From: Aequorivita capsosiphonis DSM 23843
GTDB lineage: Bacteria > Bacteroidota > Bacteroidia > Flavobacteriales > Flavobacteriaceae
DNA length: 64,000 bases
Reading direction: 5' to 3'
NCBI RefSeq assembly: GCF_000429125.1
Contig: NZ_AUBG01000012.1
Span: 1-64,000 of the forward strand
Below are positions 1 to 8,589 of this stretch, piece by piece. The stretch's first letter is position 1; the number at the start of each line of letters is the position of its first letter. The position numbers were made by a program, and so were the translations under genes. The notes beneath the pieces are model-generated. The model saw nothing but the letters and a program-made list of their open reading frames with translations. It was not told where the DNA came from and did no database searches.

Positions 1-14
1 CACTAGTGTCCACT
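1..14 (+). repeat. Left terminal inverted repeat of the IS
   Basis: CACTAGTGTCCACT is repeated in inverted orientation at 1288-1301. Its outer eight bases are themselves palindromic. Confidence 0.85.
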
Positions 15-124
15 AAAAGTTTATAAAAGTTCTTTGAAATTATTGTAAACCTGTGTTTTAAGTCTCATTTTAAAGCGTGACGATTTGAAATGGCTATCTA
101 TGTTCGTAAAATAATATTACGAAT

Positions 125-1288
125 ATGAACCAAGGCAAATATATATTTTCTCAGTTGGTAAATTTTCTGCCACAACGTGTTTTTGATAGAGTTACTGCTA
201 AATATTCTGGGAATAAATCAGTCAAACATTTTACTTGTTGGAATCAATTATTATGTATGGTTTTCGGTCAATTATCTGCTAGAGAAAGTCTGAGAGATTT
301 GATACTTATTATAGAGGCTCATAAGTCAAAATCATATCATTTAGGGTTTGGTAAAAGTATAACTCGAAGCAACTTGTCAAAGGCAAATGAAAATCGAAAC
401 TTCAAAATATTCGAAGAGTTTGCAGACCATTTGATTAAGATTGCCCAAAGCAAAAATGATAAAAGTGATTTTGAAATAGAAGGTAATATCTATGCCTTTG
501 ACTCCTCTACTATCGACCTTTGCCTTAGTGTATTTTGTTGGGCCCATTTTCGCAAAACAAAAGCAGGAATCAAATTACACACCCTCTTTGATGTTAATAC
601 CCACATCCCCGTGTTCATTCATATTACAGAAGCAAACATACACGATGTTAATGCGATGGATGTTATAGATTACGAGCCTTTAGCTTACTATATATTTGAC
701 CGTGCTTATGTAGATTATGGACGTCTTTATCGCATCGAGAAAGCTAAAGCTAATTTTGTGGTTAGAGCAAAATCGAACATTAAATTCAAAAGAATGTATT
801 CAAGAAAAGCAGATAAAGCCAATGGAATCAAATACGACCAAATTGGAAAAATAATGGGCTTTTATAGTTCTAAAGATTATCCCGAAAAAATTCGTAAAGT
901 AAAATATTACGACAGTGATACTAAAAAAACGTTAGTGTTTTTAACAAACAACTTTAAATTATCTGCTAATGATATTGCATTGCTTTACAAACAAAGATGG
1001 CAAGTAGAACTATTCTTTAAATGGATAAAACAACATCTAAAAGTGAAAACCTTTTGGGGCAGATCAGAAAACGCTGTTCGAGTACAAATCAATGTTGCGA
1101 TTATAACATATTGTTTGGTGGCCATAGTCGCCAAAGAATTAAAAATAAATCGTTCCAATTATGAAATTTTACAAATATTATCTGCATCACTACTTGATAA
1201 AACCCCTTTAAATGAGCTACTTATGAAATCAGATTACAATAATGTCAATGAACAAAATACTAATCAGCTGGTTTTCAACTTATTTTAA
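125..1288 (+). CDS. IS4-family transposase (DDE)
   Basis: This 387-residue protein cuts and rejoins the element's ends. The N-terminus (about 1-75) looks like the DUF4372 domain common in this IS group, followed by a DDE transposase fold. The likely catalytic residues are the first Asp in AFDSSTIDL (about 125), the second in YIFDRAYVDYG (about 190), and the Glu in YKQRWQVELFFKWIKQ (about 290-305), the Y-R-E-K signature of IS4 transposases. The length is normal and the frame is intact, so the element may be active. Confidence 0.9.
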   Translation: MNQGKYIFSQLVNFLPQRVFDRVTAKYSGNKSVKHFTCWNQLLCMVFGQLSARESLRDLILIIEAHKSKSYHLGFGKSITRSNLSKANENRNFKIFEEFADHLIKIAQSKNDKSDFEIEGNIYAFDSSTIDLCLSVFCWAHFRKTKAGIKLHTLFDVNTHIPVFIHITEANIHDVNAMDVIDYEPLAYYIFDRAYVDYGRLYRIEKAKANFVVRAKSNIKFKRMYSRKADKANGIKYDQIGKIMGFYSSKDYPEKIRKVKYYDSDTKKTLVFLTNNFKLSANDIALLYKQRWQVELFFKWIKQHLKVKTFWGRSENAVRVQINVAIITYCLVAIVAKELKINRSNYEILQILSASLLDKTPLNELLMKSDYNNVNEQNTNQLVFNLF

Positions 1289-1301
1289 GTGGACACTAGT
1301 G
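1288..1301 (-). repeat. Right terminal inverted repeat of the IS
   Basis: AGTGGACACTAGTG is the exact reverse complement of bases 1-14. The last base of the transposase stop codon overlaps this repeat. Confidence 0.85.
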
Positions 1302-1309
1302 AGTTTATC

Positions 1310-1567
1310 ATGGAAATTACAATCTCGGGAAACGATAGAAAGCTTTTACAACAAGTAGAGGCATTGGCAAGAAGATTAGGGCTGGAAATTGAAAGTTCTA
1401 CTGAAAAGGAAAAAGTTGAAAAGGACACGGAAAGCAATTCAGAATCACTCTATCAGCTTATGGAAGAAATGGAAGCTTCTGGTGGTATTACCAGCATATA
1501 GGATCCAGTGGCTTGGCAAAATGAAATGCGGAAAGATAAGATTGTATATGGGAGAGAGGGAAAATGA
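1310..1567 (+). pseudogene. Degenerate VapB-type antitoxin
   Basis: The ATG at 1310 starts MEITISGNDRKLLQQVEAL and runs to an in-frame TAG at 1499-1501. Reading through that stop gives DPVAWQNEMRKDKIVYGREG and ends at TGA 1565-1567. From memory this is the normal C-terminal motif of a common Bacteroidota antitoxin family (KDPxxWQxExRKDRxLxGRE), so the TAG replaced a sense codon and the antitoxin lost its last 20 or so residues. The IS ends 8 bp upstream and probably removed the promoter. A GTG inside the IS end at 1289 could also start this frame. Confidence 0.6.
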
Positions 1568-1637
1568 AAAGACGCTTATCCGCAAAAATTTTAAACATAT
1601 TCAAAATTTAGAAACTGTAAATCTTTTAGAACCATAA
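1564..1637 (+). pseudogene. Remnant of a VapC-like PIN toxin
   Basis: An ATG at 1564 overlaps the antitoxin's old stop codon (ATGA), the usual vapBC arrangement, but that frame closes after 15 codons. From about 1569 a different frame reads KTLIRKNFKHIQNLETVNLLEP and stops at 1637. This resembles the C-terminus of PIN-domain VapC toxins (TLxTRNxKHFxxIxxLxxxNP). Most of the toxin gene is therefore missing and the two ends are joined out of frame. The family call rests on pattern memory of about 22 residues. Confidence 0.45.
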
Positions 1638-1659
1638 TCAATTTATTTAAATTTTAAAA

Positions 1660-2304
1660 ATGAACAAAAATTTCCTAAAACTAAAAATTGAACTCAAAGA
1701 TCTTCCGCATAAGGTGATACGCAAGGTTTTGGTTCCTGAAGATATTAGTATGTTTCAGCTACATTTGGTTATCCAAGAAAGTATAGGATGGTTTAACGCA
1801 CATCTTTTTGAATTTTGCGATGCAAAATCAAAGTCTGAAATCCGCGTTGGAATTCCTGATGAGTTTGATGAAGATTTCGCCTGTTTCGCTTCTGCTCCCA
1901 AAAGAGATGCCTTTCAAGTGCTTTTGAAAGATTCTTTTCTAATGGAAAATGGCGCTAAGCCGTTTTGGTATTGGTATGACTTTGGAGATGATTGGTGGCA
2001 CCAAATTACTTTTCTGAAAAACAGCAAAAAAGATGAGAAGCAGTTTCATGGCGCACCAATATGTATCGACGCCATCGGCAAATGTCCGCCAGAAGATGTA
2101 GGAGGTCCTTGGGGCTATACAGATTTTTTGAAAAGCATTCGCAACAAGAAGCATCCAGAACATGAGGAAATAAGGGAATGGTATGGTCTAGAACCAAATG
2201 AAAAATACAACGAGATGGAGGTTGATCTAAACGTGATAAATACTATGTTGAACGATTTGTATAAATCTGAAGAGTGGAATTCAAATGATTTTGAGGTTTT
2301 CTAA
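1660..2304 (+). CDS. Plasmid pRiA4b ORF-3-like protein
   Basis: This 214-residue protein fits the PRiA4_ORF3 family (PF07929), whose biochemical role is not established. Supporting features are the basic/hydrophobic N-terminal strand (KLKIELKDLPHKVIRKVLVP), the FQLHLVIQESIGWFNAHLFEF segment, the aromatic core WYWYDFGDDWWHQITF at about 105-120, and CPPEDVGGPWGY at about 142-153. It has no signal peptide and is probably cytosolic. Family members often lie in plasmid or mobile regions, which fits the IS and toxin-antitoxin debris upstream. Confidence 0.85.
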   Translation: MNKNFLKLKIELKDLPHKVIRKVLVPEDISMFQLHLVIQESIGWFNAHLFEFCDAKSKSEIRVGIPDEFDEDFACFASAPKRDAFQVLLKDSFLMENGAKPFWYWYDFGDDWWHQITFLKNSKKDEKQFHGAPICIDAIGKCPPEDVGGPWGYTDFLKSIRNKKHPEHEEIREWYGLEPNEKYNEMEVDLNVINTMLNDLYKSEEWNSNDFEVF

Positions 2305-2359
2305 AGAATTTACTTAAGTCTCCCTCTTTAATTATGCGCGTTAGAACTACATGGTGTTT

Positions 2360-3136
2360 TCAATCCTTCTCAAAACTCCGATACCGTGTTAGCAACACAT
2401 AAAACGCACCATAGGAAATAAATCCAATTGCAGTAATGGCCATTAAAATTCTCCCAACCGTGGATTGATCTAAAAATGCGAAGGCGTCTTGGATTCCCTT
2501 TACATCGTGGTTTCCTGTATAAATTCCAGCACGGAGAAAGAAATAAGCTATAATTCCCACAACAAAGGCTCGGGCATAGAAACCGAACATACCGAGCTTA
2601 CGTATAAAATTGGAATATTTTTTGCCTTCAAGATTAAACTGGTCCAACATTCCACCTTTAAAAACACCTACCACTAAAACCACAGCCTGAATTGCCAATA
2701 CGACTCCAATAATGTTAAAGAGAATAGAAATCGTTGTGGGTCCGAGCATATCGAGATAGGTGGTGCCGGATTCTTCAGTGCCCGTATAGGCAAAGAGATG
2801 ATAAAAAGCGAGAATCGCTATGAATGTATAAACTAAACCAGTGGTAAAGAGGCCGAAGCGTCGCATTTTGGCTTTTCTATCTGTGCCGTCATTCTCAGGA
2901 TCTTTTATGCTCTGAAAGAACATCCAGAAAGAATAACAACAGAGGCCTAAACCAAGAAGCAATAACATAGTCCGGCCTAAGAATTGCTTTTTTAAAAATA
3001 TAAGCGCTTGACTTGCTCCCGAACTTTGGCCACCCATATTTAAAGCTGCCAATAAGGATAGGATGCCAATCACCAAGTAAATGATGCCTTTGGAGACAAA
3101 GCCAATGACTGCGATTGTTTTGTAGGATTTTTTCAA
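2360..3136 (-). CDS. DUF1206 family membrane protein
   Basis: This 258-residue inner-membrane protein has about six hydrophobic helices in three pairs. Each pair begins with a similar GFVSKGIIYLVIG or FGFYARAFVVGIIAYF motif, the internal triplication typical of DUF1206 (PF06724). The function of the family is unknown. The gene is transcribed in the same direction as ku and ligD and begins 81 bp after the ligD stop, so it could be a distal member of that operon, though a separate promoter would fit in the gap. Confidence 0.8.
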   Translation of the reverse strand: MKKSYKTIAVIGFVSKGIIYLVIGILSLLAALNMGGQSSGASQALIFLKKQFLGRTMLLLLGLGLCCYSFWMFFQSIKDPENDGTDRKAKMRRFGLFTTGLVYTFIAILAFYHLFAYTGTEESGTTYLDMLGPTTISILFNIIGVVLAIQAVVLVVGVFKGGMLDQFNLEGKKYSNFIRKLGMFGFYARAFVVGIIAYFFLRAGIYTGNHDVKGIQDAFAFLDQSTVGRILMAITAIGFISYGAFYVLLTRYRSFEKD

Positions 3137-3217
3137 TATTTATCTTGGGATTTAGAATTATGAATGCAAAGTTACGATTAGAATCTGAGACCACTTCTCC
3201 ATATTCGCAAAGACAAA

Positions 3218-5680
3218 TTATGATAAATTATCTATGGCAGCCTCCATATCCATCCCTTTTCCTAAAACAGGTTTAAACCAGTCACCCATTTGTTCAATTC
3301 GATCAGGCATGGTTTTGATTGTAAAATCCAAGAGTTGTAGACCAGGTTTTACTTCTTTCCAACTTAGCGGCGCGGAAACGGTGGCTCCGGGTTTTGGGCG
3401 GACACAATAGGGAGCAGCTAATGTTTGTCCGCGTCGGTTTTGTAGAAAATCCAAATAGATTTTACCCTTCCGACTTTTTACCGCGCGCTCCATACTCGTT
3501 AGTTTCGGGAGTTTTTCCTGGATATAGTAACAGAGTAGTTTTGTAAAATCCCGCGCCTCATCAAAAGCGTATTCCCCGCCCAACGGGATATAAATATGAA
3601 TTCCACTAGAACCAGAGGTTTTCACAAAACCTTTAATTTTTGCCAGATCCAAGACTTCTTTGGCAGCCAATGCTACTTCAATAACTTCTTCGAAAGTATT
3701 TTTTTCGGAAGGATCTATGTCTATAACAGTGTAGGTGGGATTTTCCAAATTTCCAATTGTGGCGTTCCAGGGATTAATTTCTATACAGCCCAAGTTCGCC
3801 ATATAAAGCAAGGTTGCTTCATTTTGACACAGCAGATAATCAATCTCCTTTTTAGAAGATTCGGAATAGATTTTTACTGTTTCCACCCAATCCGGTAAGG
3901 TGTCGTTGTCTTTTTGATAGAAAGAAGGCTTATTGATACCGTTGGGATGCCGATTTAAGTTTTGTGGCCTGTCTATTAAATAAGGTAAAATAACTTCGGA
4001 AATATTTAGATAATAATCAATTAGGTCGTATTTCGTATAACCCGCATCTGGCCAATAGACTTTATCCAGATTTGAAAGTGGTACCGAAATACCATCGACT
4101 TCTAAATGCGAAGAGGAACTTTTTGGTTGTGTTGTATGGCCTTGCCCCCCAGCCCCTAAAGGGGGGATTGTGGTTTGTGTTGTACTTTCTTTTTGCTGTG
4201 GCACAATTTCATCCAAATCCTTGTCCTTTCGCAGCCCTTTAAATACGGGATGACGCATCAAGCCGCTTTTGGTCCATTCAGAGAATTTTACTTCACATAT
4301 TAATTTCGGTTCTACCCAATGGGGAGTTCTTCCTTTTAGTGCAAGCTTTTTGGCGAAGGGATTTTTATCCATTTCCAAAGTTTTCAATTTCTCCAAAAGC
4401 GATTTTTGTTCCGAAGCTGAAAAACCTGTACCGCAATTTCCTACATAAGTCAATTTTTCTGCTTGATACATTCCCAAGATCAGCGATCCAAAAATGGAGC
4501 CGCCCCCAACGGAATCTGTATAACCGCAGATAATTGCTTCTTCGGTGTTGGTATGTTTTATTTTAAGCCAATTTTCACTTCGGTAGCCGGGATCATAAAC
4601 TGAATCCGCTTTCTTTGCTATGACGCCTTCCATTCCTGCATCAATGGCTTTTTTATAGAGTGTGGGACCCATTGCCGCCAGATGATTACAATAGAGCACA
4701 TTTTTTAAACCCTCCAAGATTTCGGGCAGAAAGCTTTTTCGTTCCAGCAAAGGAAGTGAAATGGTGTCCATACCATTTAAATGAAGCAAATCAAAAACAT
4801 AATACCGCAACTCTCCTTTTGTCTTTTCGGGGTCGTATTTTTGAAGTTTTTGAAAATCGGGCGTCCCAGTTTTGTCCACGATAACCACTTCCCCATCCAA
4901 AATACAGTCGTGGGGAATGGCTTCCAGCTCTTTTTTGATGGAAGCGAATTTACTGTTGTAGGAAATGCCGTTCCGCGAATAGAGTTCCACTTTGCCATCT
5001 TTTATATTTGAAATTACCCGATACCCATCCCATTTCAGTTCAAAAACCCAATCGGGATCTTTAAATATTTTCTTTGCCGGACTGGCAAGCATGGGTTTTA
5101 TAAATTCTGATGGGTTAAGCGATTTTACTTTTCCAGGTTTGGTTTCTTTTTTTGAAGCTGAAAAAACCTCCGCGTCATATTCTAGCTCTGTGGCGTAGTT
5201 ATCCTTTTTTTTGATGAGGAGCCATTGGTTCTGTTTTTCGCCGCGATTGGTATGAACCAAAGCAAAACTGCCTTTTATTTTTTTTCCGAAGAATTCAATT
5301 TTCAAATCCCCTTTCTTCAATTGCTTGAGAGGATCTTTTCCTTCATCGCTTTCCAAAACCTGAAAAGGCCCTTCGTCCCAAATATCCATCACACCTGCGC
5401 CGTAATTCCCCTTGGGAATAGTGCCGTGGAAAGTGAGGTATTTTACGGGATGATCTTCGGTCATAATGGCCAGGCGTTTATCAGAAGGATTCATCGATGG
5501 CCCTTTAGGAACGGCCCAACTTTTTAGAACGCCCTCCATTTCTAGGCGAAGGTCGTAATGCAATCTGGAAGCCTGATGCCGTTGAATTACAAAACGATTT
5601 GAATCGTTTCTATCCAATTCCCCCTTAGGTTCGGGTGTGTCGTCAAACCTACGTTTCTTTATGTAGTCATCCAGACTCAA
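3218..5680 (-). CDS. ligD: LigD, multifunctional NHEJ DNA ligase
   Basis: This 820-residue enzyme trims, fills and seals double-strand breaks with Ku. The domain order is phosphoesterase, ligase, polymerase. The phosphoesterase domain (about 1-160) has RHQASRLHYDLRLE with His35, His41 and Asp43. The ATP-dependent ligase domain (about 190-490) has the KWDGYR nucleotidyl motif with Lys216. The primase-like polymerase domain (about 535-810) has the VIDIDPSE metal-binding motif. The linker at about 500-525 is oddly GC-rich and contains an in-frame palindromic repeat reading PPLGAGGQG. The gene starts 2 bp after the ku stop, so the two are co-transcribed. Confidence 0.95.
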   Translation of the reverse strand: MSLDDYIKKRRFDDTPEPKGELDRNDSNRFVIQRHQASRLHYDLRLEMEGVLKSWAVPKGPSMNPSDKRLAIMTEDHPVKYLTFHGTIPKGNYGAGVMDIWDEGPFQVLESDEGKDPLKQLKKGDLKIEFFGKKIKGSFALVHTNRGEKQNQWLLIKKKDNYATELEYDAEVFSASKKETKPGKVKSLNPSEFIKPMLASPAKKIFKDPDWVFELKWDGYRVISNIKDGKVELYSRNGISYNSKFASIKKELEAIPHDCILDGEVVIVDKTGTPDFQKLQKYDPEKTKGELRYYVFDLLHLNGMDTISLPLLERKSFLPEILEGLKNVLYCNHLAAMGPTLYKKAIDAGMEGVIAKKADSVYDPGYRSENWLKIKHTNTEEAIICGYTDSVGGGSIFGSLILGMYQAEKLTYVGNCGTGFSASEQKSLLEKLKTLEMDKNPFAKKLALKGRTPHWVEPKLICEVKFSEWTKSGLMRHPVFKGLRKDKDLDEIVPQQKESTTQTTIPPLGAGGQGHTTQPKSSSSHLEVDGISVPLSNLDKVYWPDAGYTKYDLIDYYLNISEVILPYLIDRPQNLNRHPNGINKPSFYQKDNDTLPDWVETVKIYSESSKKEIDYLLCQNEATLLYMANLGCIEINPWNATIGNLENPTYTVIDIDPSEKNTFEEVIEVALAAKEVLDLAKIKGFVKTSGSSGIHIYIPLGGEYAFDEARDFTKLLCYYIQEKLPKLTSMERAVKSRKGKIYLDFLQNRRGQTLAAPYCVRPKPGATVSAPLSWKEVKPGLQLLDFTIKTMPDRIEQMGDWFKPVLGKGMDMEAAIDNLS
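4145..4166 (-). repeat. GC-rich palindromic repeat inside ligD
   Basis: Six C's, AGCCCCTAAA and six G's form a short palindrome inside the ligD linker. Read on the coding strand it gives PPLGAGG. A related palindrome giving PPLGVRG lies in the flavoprotein gene at 55376-55404, and a related G/C-run sequence is intergenic at about 15450-15493. The ligD frame stays open. Confidence 0.6.
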
Positions 5681-5682
5681 GA

Positions 5683-6462
5683 TTAGGAGGCTTTACTTTT
5701 TTTCTTTTTCTTTTCTAAGCTCGCTTTTAGTTTCGCCATCAGATCGTCTGCTTTTGTAGGCGTAGTATCAACCTTTTTTGAACGCGTTTTTTTACCGGAG
5801 GCTTTGTTGTTGATTATTTTCATCAACTGTTTATTGTAAACATCCTTATACTTATCCAACTTAAAAGGTTCGGTGTAGTTTTCAATCAGACTAAGCGCCA
5901 TATCTACTTCCTTCTTGGAAACTTTGGTGGATGGCAGTTTAAGATCTGCAGGATCGCGAATTTCATCTGCGAAACGAATCACGTGCAGTACCAAGGCATT
6001 TTTATATACACCAATAAGACTTAGGTGCTCTTTTTGGCGCATCACAAATGTGGCTACCCCTAACTTTCCGGTTTTCTTTAAGGCGTCACGTAACAGATTA
6101 TAACTTTTTCCGCCTTCTTTTTGCGGTTCTAAAAAATACGGGCTTTTAAAAAGGAGGTCGTTTACTTCGGCTTCCTCCACAAACTCTTCAATGTCTATGG
6201 TTTTGCTCTTCTTCATATTCGCCATTTCAAAATCCTCTTTCTCCAGAATAATATAGGAGTCATCTTTTTTAAAGCCTTTTACTATATCCTTCCATTCCAC
6301 TTCCTTTCCCGTGTCTTCATTCACCCTTTTATAGCGAATGCGGGCATTGTCGTGAGAATCCAGCATATCCAGATCGAGTTTTCGATCCTCGGATGCACTA
6401 TACATTTTTATGGGAATTGACACTAGGCCAAAGCTGATTGAACCGTTCCAGATTGATCTCAT
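5683..6462 (-). CDS. ku: Ku DNA end-binding protein
   Basis: This 259-residue bacterial Ku is the homodimeric ring that threads onto broken DNA ends and recruits LigD. The start MRSIWNGSISFGLVSIPIKMYSA is the Ku family signature, and the core beta-barrel continues to about residue 190. The Lys-rich tail (about 215-259, ending KKKKKSKAS) matches the basic extension that many bacterial Ku proteins use for DNA binding. ligD follows after 2 bp. No clear promoter could be picked out upstream. Confidence 0.95.
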   Translation of the reverse strand: MRSIWNGSISFGLVSIPIKMYSASEDRKLDLDMLDSHDNARIRYKRVNEDTGKEVEWKDIVKGFKKDDSYIILEKEDFEMANMKKSKTIDIEEFVEEAEVNDLLFKSPYFLEPQKEGGKSYNLLRDALKKTGKLGVATFVMRQKEHLSLIGVYKNALVLHVIRFADEIRDPADLKLPSTKVSKKEVDMALSLIENYTEPFKLDKYKDVYNKQLMKIINNKASGKKTRSKKVDTTPTKADDLMAKLKASLEKKKKKSKAS

Positions 6463-6724
6463 AGGATTTGTTTTTATTCTAAAAATAAGATTAATAGCTA
6501 GAACCCAATTGGTATTTCACGTTACTTTAACCAAGTGGATATAAATATTAAGAAAGCGATCCAAATTCGTAATTGCAACCAATCCAGGTATTAAAAAGCA
6601 TAACGATATCACTATCCATTGTTAAATATATAATAACCAGCATTTGGAAGAAGAGAATATGATTAAATTAGTTTAAAAAAGAATCTATACTCAAGTAAAA
6701 ACTATAACGTCAAATATCAAACCA

Positions 6725-6928
6725 ATGAACTCTAAAGAAGCTAATAAAAAGCCACAGCAACATATGGAGGATGCTGAAAATCAGAACAAACAACAGGAAA
6801 AAGAATACCAAGAGGAAAAATCCGGAAAATATAAAAAGCCTGATGAAAAAGATCAAACCGATCAAAATGCTACCAAAAAGTATGAAAAAATAAGAAAAGA
6901 TGAAGGTAAAAAGCTGGAAGAAGAGTAG
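6725..6928 (+). CDS. Small highly charged hypothetical protein
   Basis: This 67-residue protein is almost entirely Lys, Glu, Gln, Asn and Asp, with no hydrophobic core, signal peptide or cysteine. It is probably disordered or helical in the cytosol. I recognise no family. Its strand switch relative to ku and its short upstream space suggest its own promoter. Low-complexity composition makes coding status less certain than for the neighbours. Confidence 0.5.
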   Translation: MNSKEANKKPQQHMEDAENQNKQQEKEYQEEKSGKYKKPDEKDQTDQNATKKYEKIRKDEGKKLEEE

Positions 6929-6999
6929 TCTATTTCAACAACTTCTTGGATTATTTCCATTTAACAGGAATTATTCCAAAATAATCAAATAGATTTTCC

Positions 7000-7007
7000 T
7001 ACATTTG
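7000..7007 (+). promoter_or_regulatory. -7 promoter box
   Basis: TACATTTG fits the Bacteroidetes -7 consensus TAnnTTTG. It lies 21 bp before the ATG at 7029, which supports that start codon and implies a leader of about 15 nt. I see no convincing -33 TTG. Confidence 0.5.
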
Positions 7008-7028
7008 TTTTTCGAGCAAAATTTAAAA

Positions 7029-8507
7029 ATGAAATCATCCACTTTCGCAATTATAGACGTAGAAACCACCGGTGGTGGGATTGCGGGTAATAGGATTACT
7101 GAAATCTGTATTGCACTTCTAAAAGATGGGGAAGTCGTTGATAAATATACTTCGCTGGTTAATCCAGAACGTGACATTCCGCAACATATCACCGCCTTAA
7201 CGGGTATTGATGATAAAATGGTTGCAGATGCGCCACGCTTCCAAGAAGTTGCCGAAAAAATAGAGGAGTTTACAAAGGACGCTATTTTTGTAGCGCATAA
7301 TGTGAGCTTCGACTATAATGTAATCCGCGGCGAATTTCGTCTTTTAGGGCAACATTACAACCGTAAAAAGCTTTGCACTGTTCGGCTTTCGCGGAAACTG
7401 ATTCCCGGACATCTTTCTTACAGTTTAGGTAGACTCTGTAATACTATAAATATTCCACACCTCAACCGCCACCGTGCGGAAGGAGATGTAGATGCAACCG
7501 TAATTCTTTTTCAACGCTTGCTATCGCTGGATGAAGATTTTGAAATGATCAATACGTTTTTGAATCCTCGTTCCAAGCAGGCCACCCTTCCACCCCATCT
7601 TCCAGCAGAACAGATTGATGAACTACCCGAGGATGCGGGAATTTATCTTTTTAAAAATCAAAAACATCAGGTGATTTATGCAGGAAAGGCAAAGAATATC
7701 AAGAAACGAATCCTCTCCCACTTTTACGATAAAAAAACGAAGGAATATCAACTAGGGCAAGAAACACATTTTATAGATTTTGAACGTACAGGAAATGAAC
7801 TCATAGCGCTGTTGGTGGAATCGGAACATATCCGGAAACACTATCCGAAATTCAACCGCGCACAGAAATGGCCCGCCACGACCTACCAAATTATTAATTA
7901 CGAAAACCAACGCGGCATTATTCAGTTGGCATTGTCAAAAACAAAGCTTCGGCACGATTCTGTGAGCACTTTTTACAATAGAACAGAAGCCACCGAAAAA
8001 CTGGAGGAATTATGTGAGACATTTAAGTTATGTCCGCGTTTTTGCACCTTGCAGAGTTCTTCTGAAAAATGCTCCCACTACCGAATAAAAAACTGTGAAG
8101 GTATTTGTGAGGACTTAGAAACGGTGGAAGAATACAACCAAAAAGTTCAGGCTGCCATGAAGTCTTTAAAAGATAACAATCCAAGTTTCGCAATACAAGG
8201 AAAAGGCAGAACCGAAGGGGAAATAGGTTTTGCTTTAGTTGTAGAGGGACAATATAAAGGTTTTGGCTTTTTTGACCGTAGTGACGCCATCTGCAATATT
8301 GAAGATTACGAACCTTTTTTAAAGCTACAGCAAGCCAGTTATCATACGCACGCTATTATTAGGAGCCATCTTAAGAAGCAAGGCGAGCGAAATCTGGTTT
8401 ATTTTGAAACGCCGCTTCCACTTTCAGAGCATAGAATTAATGCGATGAAGAAGAGTTCGGCCGGAGTAGAAACAGAGAATTTACTTGCAAATTTAATAGG
8501 TTTCTAA
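7029..8507 (+). CDS. DEDDh exonuclease / GIY-YIG nuclease fusion
   Basis: This is a two-nuclease protein of about 492 residues. Residues 1-165 form a DnaQ-like 3'-5' exonuclease with FAIIDVETTGG (Exo I), HNVSFDYNVI (Exo II) and HRAEGDVDATVILF (Exo III, DEDDh His). A GIY-YIG domain starts near 195 with DAGIYLFKN, followed by VIYAGKAKNIKKRI, where the second motif is YAG. The Cys-rich stretch CPRFCTLQ...CSHYRIKNCEGIC follows. The layout matches proteins described as DNA polymerase III epsilon/UvrC-N or Cho-like fusions, probably acting in DNA repair. I chose the ATG at 7029 because a -7 box lies just upstream. Confidence 0.85.
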   Translation: MKSSTFAIIDVETTGGGIAGNRITEICIALLKDGEVVDKYTSLVNPERDIPQHITALTGIDDKMVADAPRFQEVAEKIEEFTKDAIFVAHNVSFDYNVIRGEFRLLGQHYNRKKLCTVRLSRKLIPGHLSYSLGRLCNTINIPHLNRHRAEGDVDATVILFQRLLSLDEDFEMINTFLNPRSKQATLPPHLPAEQIDELPEDAGIYLFKNQKHQVIYAGKAKNIKKRILSHFYDKKTKEYQLGQETHFIDFERTGNELIALLVESEHIRKHYPKFNRAQKWPATTYQIINYENQRGIIQLALSKTKLRHDSVSTFYNRTEATEKLEELCETFKLCPRFCTLQSSSEKCSHYRIKNCEGICEDLETVEEYNQKVQAAMKSLKDNNPSFAIQGKGRTEGEIGFALVVEGQYKGFGFFDRSDAICNIEDYEPFLKLQQASYHTHAIIRSHLKKQGERNLVYFETPLPLSEHRINAMKKSSAGVETENLLANLIGF

Positions 8508-8529
8508 AAGCCGGTTAGGTATAGTCACT

Positions 8530-8562
8530 AGACCTAACAGGTCTCAAAGACCTGTTAGGTCT
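8530..8562. repeat. REP-like hairpin upstream of RAYT
   Basis: Perfect 15-bp arms (AGACCTAACAGGTCT and its reverse complement at 8548-8562) surround a 3-nt loop. The hairpin lies 28 bp before the RAYT start codon. Variants of the core CCTAACAGG recur at 9162-9300, 26119-26188 and 45163-45227, and a diverged form occurs at 11230-11262. Confidence 0.8.
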
Positions 8563-8589
8563 TCATAACAACGCTAAAAACGAGTAATT

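Larger units (their letters stand above)
1..1301 (+). mobile_element. IS4-family insertion sequence
   Basis: A complete insertion sequence with one transposase gene. The ends are perfect 14-bp inverted repeats: CACTAGTGTCCACT at 1-14 and its reverse complement at 1288-1301. Beyond these the ends still match with a one-base offset (A-rich). The target duplication cannot be tested because the left flank lies outside the window. The right end stops 8 bp before the start codon of a degenerate antitoxin gene, so insertion would have removed that gene's promoter. Confidence 0.85.

Noticed and set aside
1499-1501. TAG as a recoded (pyrrolysine or read-through) codon
   Set aside because: The partner toxin is also destroyed, so simple decay explains it better.
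3218-6462. Ku-LigD as a phage or plasmid acquisition
   Set aside because: Domain order, operon structure and codon use look ordinary for chromosomal bacterial NHEJ; no flanking integrase or tRNA.
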